Of a stretch of DNA of 64,000 nucleotides, positions 58,595-64,000 are shown one piece after another. Below the pieces are notes generated by a model, which saw only the letters and a program-made list of their open reading frames with translations, was not told the DNA's origin and ran no database searches. The number at the start of each line of letters is the position of its first letter. Positions within the stretch are counted from its first letter, which is position 1. A program made the position numbers and the translations under genes. Origin of the DNA: Flavobacteriaceae bacterium (GTDB lineage: Bacteria; Bacteroidota; Bacteroidia; Flavobacteriales; Weeksellaceae); NCBI GenBank assembly GCA_018260565.1, contig JAGLAZ010000004.1:33457-97456 (forward strand). Reading direction: 5' to 3'.

Positions 58595-59845
58595 ATGCTT
58601 GCGCTAAAAGCTGAAAATATATCCAAAATGTACCGTCTGGGGCAAGTTGGTACAGGAACTCTCTCACATGACCTAAATAGATTTTGGCATAAAGTAAGAG
58701 GGAAAGAAGATCCCTATATAAAAATTGGAGAAGCCAATGATAGAACTGCTGCAGGAGAATCCCAATATGTATGGTCTTTAAAGGATATTGATTTTGAAAT
58801 AAATCAAGGAGATGCTGTGGGGATTATCGGCCGTAATGGCGCCGGGAAATCTACATTACTCAAATTATTAAGTAAAGTAACCAAGCCTACCACGGGAAAA
58901 ATACTCACCAACGGGCGTATCGCATCTTTGCTGGAGGTGGGCACCGGGTTTCATCCTGAAATGACTGGAAGAGAAAACATTTATCTGAATGGTGCAATCC
59001 TCGGTATGACCCGACAAGAAATCAAAAGAAAGTTTGATGAAATTGTGGATTTCTCCGGAGTTGAACGGTACATAGATACCCCCGTGAAAAGATACAGCTC
59101 CGGGATGTACGTAAGGCTAGCATTTGCTGTGGCGGCACATTTAGAATCTGAAATCCTAATTGTAGATGAAGTATTAGCCGTTGGCGATGCGGAATTTCAA
59201 AAGAAATGTCTCGGCAAGATGGGGGATGTGAGTAAGGGTGAAGGGAGAACAGTTCTTTTTGTGAGCCATAATCTGGGAGCGGTACAAGAATTGTGTAATA
59301 CAGGTATTTTATTAGTGAATGGAAGATTGGAAATGCAGGGAAGTACAGATAAATGTATTGTAGAATACCAAAAATCTAAAAGCCAACTTACCCACTATCA
59401 TCACATGGAAGATGAGAGAAAATTTGAAAACCAGCATGTACAGGTTCTCAGCTTTTCTGTTAGCCCGATTGCAGGCTCTATAATAAACGTTGTGAGTGGT
59501 CAAAAAGTCCATATAGAATTTTTTAATAAAACTCCAAATGTGGATCTTGACATCTCTTTCTTCGTAAAAAACTCTCAGAATATTGTGGTTTTCAGTACAG
59601 GATTATTGATTTCAAAAAAAATGGATACCAAGGTAGGGGTACAATGTATTGAATTTAAAATACCGCCTTATACATTAAATGAAGATTATTATTACTTCGA
59701 TCTATTTTGGGGACATAACAGGAGCGATATAGCTTTTAGATTTGAAGAAATAGGCTTTGAGGTACACGCTGCAGAGAATGAGTTAGGGGAACTTACCAAA
59801 TCTCCTGGAATTATTTACCCTAAAATTGATTATAAAATACAATAA
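58595..59845 (+). CDS. wzt: ABC transporter ATP-binding protein with C-terminal glycan-binding domain (Wzt)
   Basis: 416 aa. Walker A GRNGAGKST (79-87), signature YSSGMYVRLAFAV (about 167-179), Walker B LIVDEVLAVGD and H-loop VSHNLGAV. Residues about 265-416 form a Wzt_C-type beta-sandwich, which in E. coli O8/O9a recognises the modified chain end and so links export to finished glycan. Energises Wzm. Begins 53 bp after the aminotransferase. Confidence 0.95.
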   Translation: MLALKAENISKMYRLGQVGTGTLSHDLNRFWHKVRGKEDPYIKIGEANDRTAAGESQYVWSLKDIDFEINQGDAVGIIGRNGAGKSTLLKLLSKVTKPTTGKILTNGRIASLLEVGTGFHPEMTGRENIYLNGAILGMTRQEIKRKFDEIVDFSGVERYIDTPVKRYSSGMYVRLAFAVAAHLESEILIVDEVLAVGDAEFQKKCLGKMGDVSKGEGRTVLFVSHNLGAVQELCNTGILLVNGRLEMQGSTDKCIVEYQKSKSQLTHYHHMEDERKFENQHVQVLSFSVSPIAGSIINVVSGQKVHIEFFNKTPNVDLDISFFVKNSQNIVVFSTGLLISKKMDTKVGVQCIEFKIPPYTLNEDYYYFDLFWGHNRSDIAFRFEEIGFEVHAAENELGELTKSPGIIYPKIDYKIQ

Positions 59846-59850
59846 TTAGC

Positions 59851-60807
59851 ATGCTTTTAAATATTATCTTCTCTTTCAACAGAGCAATGCAGCTGGATTT
59901 GCATTTAAGAAGTTCTAAAAAGCATATAAAATATCCGCATCTATCTGTAATTGTTTATCATACTACAGGGAAACATTTTTTGGGTTATTTAAAACTAATA
60001 GAAGAATACAAATGTGATCCTTCCATTATATTTATTGAAAGAAAAGAAAAAAAAGTTCCTACATATGATTATATAAAATTTTTTAAACAGTTTACGAAAG
60101 ATGTTAAAAATTTGGCTTTACAAAAAAACGATTTTCAAACTTTTAACAATTTTAAATCTATAGTGGAGCAGTCTATTAATATAAGCGGATGTGATCTTGT
60201 AATGTTTAATACCGATGATGGAATTTGGACAGATGATGTTTTTATTGAAGACGAAATTAAAAATTTAATTATTAAAAATGGATATAATACCTCTATTCGT
60301 TATTATGTAGGAGATAATTTAAGAGATTTTCCATCTCGCGTGAAGAAATGGGGTGAAAAATATTATATGTGGAATTACTTGGTTCAGGAAAATATTAACC
60401 ATTGGAATTATCCCTTTGCAATTGATGCAACTGTGTATAGTAGTAAACATTTGTATGAAATATTAAGAAATGTTTTTTACAGCAATCCAATAGAATTAGA
60501 AAGTAATGTTGTAGCCTATTGCTTAAAAAAAAGATTTCTAGGTATTGGCTTAAGCGAACTACAGTCAAAAGTGTGCGGAACAGTTATTAATAGAGTAAGT
60601 ACTACTACTGCCAATCCGGCTGTAAATGTAGACATAGAATTTTTAAACACTAAGTTTTTAGAAGGTTACGAATTAGATATTGAAATAAAAGAACCGATTA
60701 ATATTGTTAATAATGTACCTGAAAAAGTTTACATCACAAAAAATGGTTTTAAAACATTAATATATGAAATAAACGATGCGGGAAGAGAAATAAACAATAA
60801 TTATTAA
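59851..60807 (+). CDS. Putative glycosyltransferase, unknown family
   Basis: 318 aa, soluble, AT-rich. A VMFNTDDGIWTDDVFI segment (about 119-134) looks like a DxD-type metal/sugar-nucleotide site, and HLSVIVYHTTG near the start like the first strand of a GT-A fold; the family is not recognised. Six bases after wzt and two bases before the GT2 gene, so part of the glycan assembly set. Confidence 0.55.
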   Translation: MLLNIIFSFNRAMQLDLHLRSSKKHIKYPHLSVIVYHTTGKHFLGYLKLIEEYKCDPSIIFIERKEKKVPTYDYIKFFKQFTKDVKNLALQKNDFQTFNNFKSIVEQSINISGCDLVMFNTDDGIWTDDVFIEDEIKNLIIKNGYNTSIRYYVGDNLRDFPSRVKKWGEKYYMWNYLVQENINHWNYPFAIDATVYSSKHLYEILRNVFYSNPIELESNVVAYCLKKRFLGIGLSELQSKVCGTVINRVSTTTANPAVNVDIEFLNTKFLEGYELDIEIKEPINIVNNVPEKVYITKNGFKTLIYEINDAGREINNNY

Positions 60808-60809
60808 TA

Positions 60810-61718
60810 ATGGTAAGCTTCATCGTAGTTTCATACAACCATGCCGCATTTGTAGATACTTGTTTGTACAGCATAAAAAGCCAAACCTACACAGACTGGG
60901 AACTGATAGTGGCAGATGATGCGTCCGCAGATAATTCAGTAGAGAAAATCCAAAACTGGCTTAATAGGAATAATATTAAGGCAAGAACAAATTTTCACAC
61001 TGCCAATACCGGCCTTGCAACAACATTGAATGAATGTGTGGAACTTTGCAAAGGAGAATTCATTAAGATAATAGCTGCGGACGATTTTCTACATCCCGAA
61101 TATCTGGAAAAAGTCTTGCCCTTATTTCAAAACCCTCAGATTGGCCTGGTATATACGGATACCTATTTTGTGGATAAAAATGGAAGTATCGAGAGCAATA
61201 GAGTAGATTATGGCGACTTATCAATTGGAAAAAATTCCGATGAACTCAAAAAACAATTATTACAACACAATTTTATTCCTGCGCTCACAGCTATAATGTC
61301 TGCTAAAGCTTTGCGAGATACAGGATTTTATATACCAGGGAAAATAATGGAAGATTATGACCGTTGGTTAAGGATAAGCCAAAACTTTGACCTAGATTTT
61401 GTACCCTTAAAATTAGGTTATTATAGAGTCCATGATAGTAACATTAGTACACTACGGGAACTTCAATTGCGGGAAGAGGAGATTGAACTAAAAATTAAGT
61501 ATGATACTACAGGAGAAAACGCTGTGATTATTAATGCCATGACAGAGAAAATGTTTTATATATTTCATGGAAAAATCAGTGAGTCTTTTAAAAAATATTA
61601 TTCAGAATATCCTTTAAGAAACGTACTATTATCGAAATCAATTTCAAAAGGTGGTTCATTACTCCTCTACAGAATAAAGAAGAAGGCGAAAAAATATTTT
61701 GGTAAAATTACAAATTGA
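60810..61718 (+). CDS. Family 2 glycosyltransferase
   Basis: 302 aa GT-A fold. VSFIVVSYNHAAFVDTCLYSI at the start, WELIVADDASADNS, then IKIIAADDFLHPEYLEK (DxD-like) and DYDRWLRIS. Inverting transfer of a sugar to a lipid-linked chain is expected; donor unknown. Confidence 0.92.
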   Translation: MVSFIVVSYNHAAFVDTCLYSIKSQTYTDWELIVADDASADNSVEKIQNWLNRNNIKARTNFHTANTGLATTLNECVELCKGEFIKIIAADDFLHPEYLEKVLPLFQNPQIGLVYTDTYFVDKNGSIESNRVDYGDLSIGKNSDELKKQLLQHNFIPALTAIMSAKALRDTGFYIPGKIMEDYDRWLRISQNFDLDFVPLKLGYYRVHDSNISTLRELQLREEEIELKIKYDTTGENAVIINAMTEKMFYIFHGKISESFKKYYSEYPLRNVLLSKSISKGGSLLLYRIKKKAKKYFGKITN

Positions 61719-61879
61719 TATAAAAACCTCCATGAAATCAAGCCCCTTTTTAACCCCGTTTTTTGTTGAATTTATACAAGAACTCTTGTAGTGATAAAGG
61801 AAAGTAATTATGGCCGACCATCTTTTCCTATACGGTTAAAATTAAACTGTTTATAAACTAATAAGTTATTGAAACATTC

Positions 61880-63037
61880 ATGTATGCATTCCTTTTAAAG
61901 TTTTACTATTTTGTTTATTATTTATGTAAAATCCCATTATTAAATAAACTTCTCAATAAAAATCCTACCCATCTTTTCTGCTTTTTCCCCACCTGGGAAT
62001 TAGGCGGCTCCGAGAGGGTGCATCTTCAAATATTAGAAGCGATAAAAGACCAAAACCCAACATGTTTTATTACTTTTAAACCCAATAATGACGGTTTTAA
62101 GAAAAAATTCTTAGACCTTGCCTATGTTATTAAATTGGGATTTTGGGGTGGTCATTTAAGAAAAATCACAATTCCTATCATTGCCAAACACATTAACAGG
62201 CGGGAAAAGCCAGTCGTTTTTGGAAGTACCAGCACTTATTTCTATGATTTAATCCCTCATCTTAAAAATCATGTAAAAGTGGTAGATCTGGATCATTCTT
62301 TTGACAAGACTAAAACAGACTTAGCAAAGACTATACAATATTATTCCCGCAATGTAATACAGAGAATTAATACCCGTGTAGTTTTGGGAGAAAAAGGTAA
62401 AAAGGAAAGTTTGGAGTTTTATAGAAATTTGGGTATTGAACTAAACGCTGATAAATTTGAAGTTATCCCAAATGCCGTTAAAATCCCAGAAAAAACAAAG
62501 GGGTTTGCTCAAAAAAAATCACAAGTCATATTTATTGGACGTGCTGATAAAGTGAAAAGAGTAGAAATTTTTGATTCTATCGCTCAAAAGGTGAATAATT
62601 GTAAAACAGAATTAGAATTTATAGCAATCGGTAATTTTCCTGCCGAATTTTCTAGTCTCTATCCAAGTATAAAATTTATAGGCGCTATATATGATATGGA
62701 AGAGTTGTACAATCTTTATAGCGATAGCAAATACATTATTTTATGTTCCAGAACAGAAGGCTTACCCATGGTTATTTTAGAGGCTATGGCAAATGCTGTA
62801 ATCCCAATCTCAGTAAATGTTGGGGAATTAGAATCCGTCATTACCTCTAATAATGGATATTTAATTAATAATTCTGAAGATGGGGAGTTAATTGCTGAAA
62901 AAATGAAAGAAATTATTTTATCTTTAGAAAAAGATTTAAAATTAGCTCAAGAGCTCTCTTTTCAAGCAAAAAATGACGCCACGAATCAATATTCAGAAGA
63001 CACATTACTGAAGTCTTATAGATCCCTCTTAACATAA
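61880..63037 (+). CDS. Family 4 glycosyltransferase
   Basis: 385 aa GT-B fold. FFPTWELGGSERVHLQIL gives the N-terminal Gly-rich loop, VIFIGRADKVKRVE starts the donor domain and CSRTEGLPMVILEAMA is the E-x7-E motif of retaining GT4 enzymes. Preceded by a 161-bp gap in which I see no gene. Confidence 0.9.
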   Translation: MYAFLLKFYYFVYYLCKIPLLNKLLNKNPTHLFCFFPTWELGGSERVHLQILEAIKDQNPTCFITFKPNNDGFKKKFLDLAYVIKLGFWGGHLRKITIPIIAKHINRREKPVVFGSTSTYFYDLIPHLKNHVKVVDLDHSFDKTKTDLAKTIQYYSRNVIQRINTRVVLGEKGKKESLEFYRNLGIELNADKFEVIPNAVKIPEKTKGFAQKKSQVIFIGRADKVKRVEIFDSIAQKVNNCKTELEFIAIGNFPAEFSSLYPSIKFIGAIYDMEELYNLYSDSKYIILCSRTEGLPMVILEAMANAVIPISVNVGELESVITSNNGYLINNSEDGELIAEKMKEIILSLEKDLKLAQELSFQAKNDATNQYSEDTLLKSYRSLLT

Positions 63038-63043
63038 AAAAGT

Positions 63044-64000
63044 ATGGAAAAGAAACGCAAAATCCTATTCCGCATACGATCCATGGAAATGGGCGGTGTG
63101 CAGCGCGTTTTAGTAGATATTGTTAAGAACTTAGACCGTAATAAATTCGATATCGCCATTCTGTATAATATTCGACAGGGCGTATTGCTGAATGAGATTC
63201 CCAAAGATATCCCCCAATATACTCTTGGAAAAGGCAGAGAAGAGATGTTTCAAAATTTTTTGCTCCAAAAAGTTCAATTAGTTGTTCGGTCGGTTCTACT
63301 CAAACTCTATAAAACATTTCCTGTTTTAATAAAAAAAAGAATGTCCTTCATTCCGGATGTGGAGGTGGCAATGTTCCACCCGAACTACCAAGAAATGATT
63401 GACAGTCCGTTTAAAAACTCAAAAAAAATCTGCTGGGTACACGCTGAATATGAACAAGAAAAATTTATAAAACCTTTATCAAAATGTGATGTAGCGGTAT
63501 ATGTTTCTCAGAAAACCATGCTGGGCAATATTAAAAATTTTAAAGGGAAAATTAAAGAGGGAGTTGTGATACATAATGCTTTTGATATTGAAAAAATTAG
63601 AAGTCTGGCATTAGAACCTATAAACTTTACATTCAACACTCCTTCTTTTGTTTCTGTAGGAAGACTAGCAGGACAAAAAGGCTATGATATCCTGATAGAG
63701 GCTCATAAAAAACTGATTGATAAAGGGATTTTGCATTATATCTACATCATTGGCGGTGGGCCGGATAAAGACCAATTACAAACAATGATTGATTCCAAAG
63801 GTCTTTCGGATACTTGTTTTCTTTTGGGACAGATCCAGAATCCGTTTCCTTACATTGCTCAGGCAGATTATTACATCCAGCCTTCTCGGTTTGAGGCTTA
63901 TCCGCTGACTATTGGAGAAGCACAAATACTCGGTAAAACTATTTTATCCACAGATGTGGGAGGAGTACGCGAGATGATAGAAAATGGCAAAGATGGTCTT
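63044..64000 (+). CDS. Family 4 glycosyltransferase, partial at right edge
   Basis: 319 codons to the window edge, no stop. N-terminal RSMEMGGVQRVLVDIVKNL, then PSFVSVGRLAGQKGYDILIEAH and SRFEAYPLTIGEAQILGKTI (E-x7-E motif), then DVGGVREMIENG. Same branch as the upstream GT4 gene and starts 6 bp after it. Confidence 0.9.
   Translation, partial: MEKKRKILFRIRSMEMGGVQRVLVDIVKNLDRNKFDIAILYNIRQGVLLNEIPKDIPQYTLGKGREEMFQNFLLQKVQLVVRSVLLKLYKTFPVLIKKRMSFIPDVEVAMFHPNYQEMIDSPFKNSKKICWVHAEYEQEKFIKPLSKCDVAVYVSQKTMLGNIKNFKGKIKEGVVIHNAFDIEKIRSLALEPINFTFNTPSFVSVGRLAGQKGYDILIEAHKKLIDKGILHYIYIIGGGPDKDQLQTMIDSKGLSDTCFLLGQIQNPFPYIAQADYYIQPSRFEAYPLTIGEAQILGKTILSTDVGGVREMIENGKDGL

Noticed and set aside
61719..61879. 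Deleted gene remnant between GT2 and GT4 genes
   Set aside because: Only short AT-rich sequence with scattered stops; nothing to support a decayed gene.

Overview
The window looks like chromosomal DNA of a Flavobacteriia-type Bacteroidetes, probably near the Chryseobacterium/Weeksellaceae group. The evidence is AT-rich sequence, TonB-receptor and lipoprotein biology, a long L17, typical Bacteroidetes families (DUF4230, DUF3109, CtlX, U32 peptidase), and many genes preceded by the Bacteroidetes -7 box TAnnTTTG, several with a TTTG/TTG -33 box 18-20 nt further upstream. Genus placement is inference. No tRNA, rRNA, CRISPR array, transposase or prophage gene was seen.

1-15.5 kb: an M3 peptidase lipoprotein; two DUF2382 stress-type proteins; a small membrane protein; a DUF3109 Cys-rich protein; trigger factor; a three-gene TonB-receptor locus (small His/Cys membrane protein, receptor, lipoprotein); then a tightly overlapping minus-strand operon queD - lpxH - LuxE-like - PD-(D/E)XK-like protein - DUF4230 protein - ABC-F ATPase. 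15.5-26.8 kb: housekeeping genes (der, comF, nadD, osmC, yebC, cutC), two arginine-deiminase-fold hydrolases, a coupled GNAT/polysaccharide deacetylase pair, a SIMPL protein and a NagX-like acyltransferase. 26.8-27.15 kb is the only gene-free stretch over 300 bp and holds a GC-rich nested inverted-repeat element. 27.15-35 kb: gltA, eno, a U32-ferredoxin-5-FTHF cyclo-ligase operon, two uncharacterised envelope proteins, a small repeat-bearing lipoprotein and a SpoU methyltransferase.

35.1-49.1 kb: one continuous minus-strand operon from rplC to rplQ (L3 to L17), covering the S10, spc and alpha operons plus secY, infA and rpoA. rpmJ and rpmD, both under 60 codons, are present. The S10 gene rpsJ is absent; rplC has its own strong promoter, so the operon starts at L3.

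49.2-64 kb: a plus-strand surface-polysaccharide cluster: UDP-glucose dehydrogenase, RmlB, RmlA, two FdtA/QdtA-type cupins, a hexapeptide acetyltransferase and a DegT aminotransferase. Together these predict dTDP-3-acetamido-3,6-dideoxyhexose (Fuc3NAc or Qui3NAc). An ABC exporter (Wzm, Wzt with a C-terminal polysaccharide-recognition domain), two orphan polytopic membrane proteins and at least four glycosyltransferases complete it. The last gene runs off the right edge.

The least explained items are the GC-rich nested hairpin before gltA, the PD-(D/E)XK protein inside the lipid A operon, the tandem FdtA paralogues (one lacking a catalytic-type His), the apparently leaderless divergent pair queD/der, and the non-coding spacers inside the ribosomal operon.
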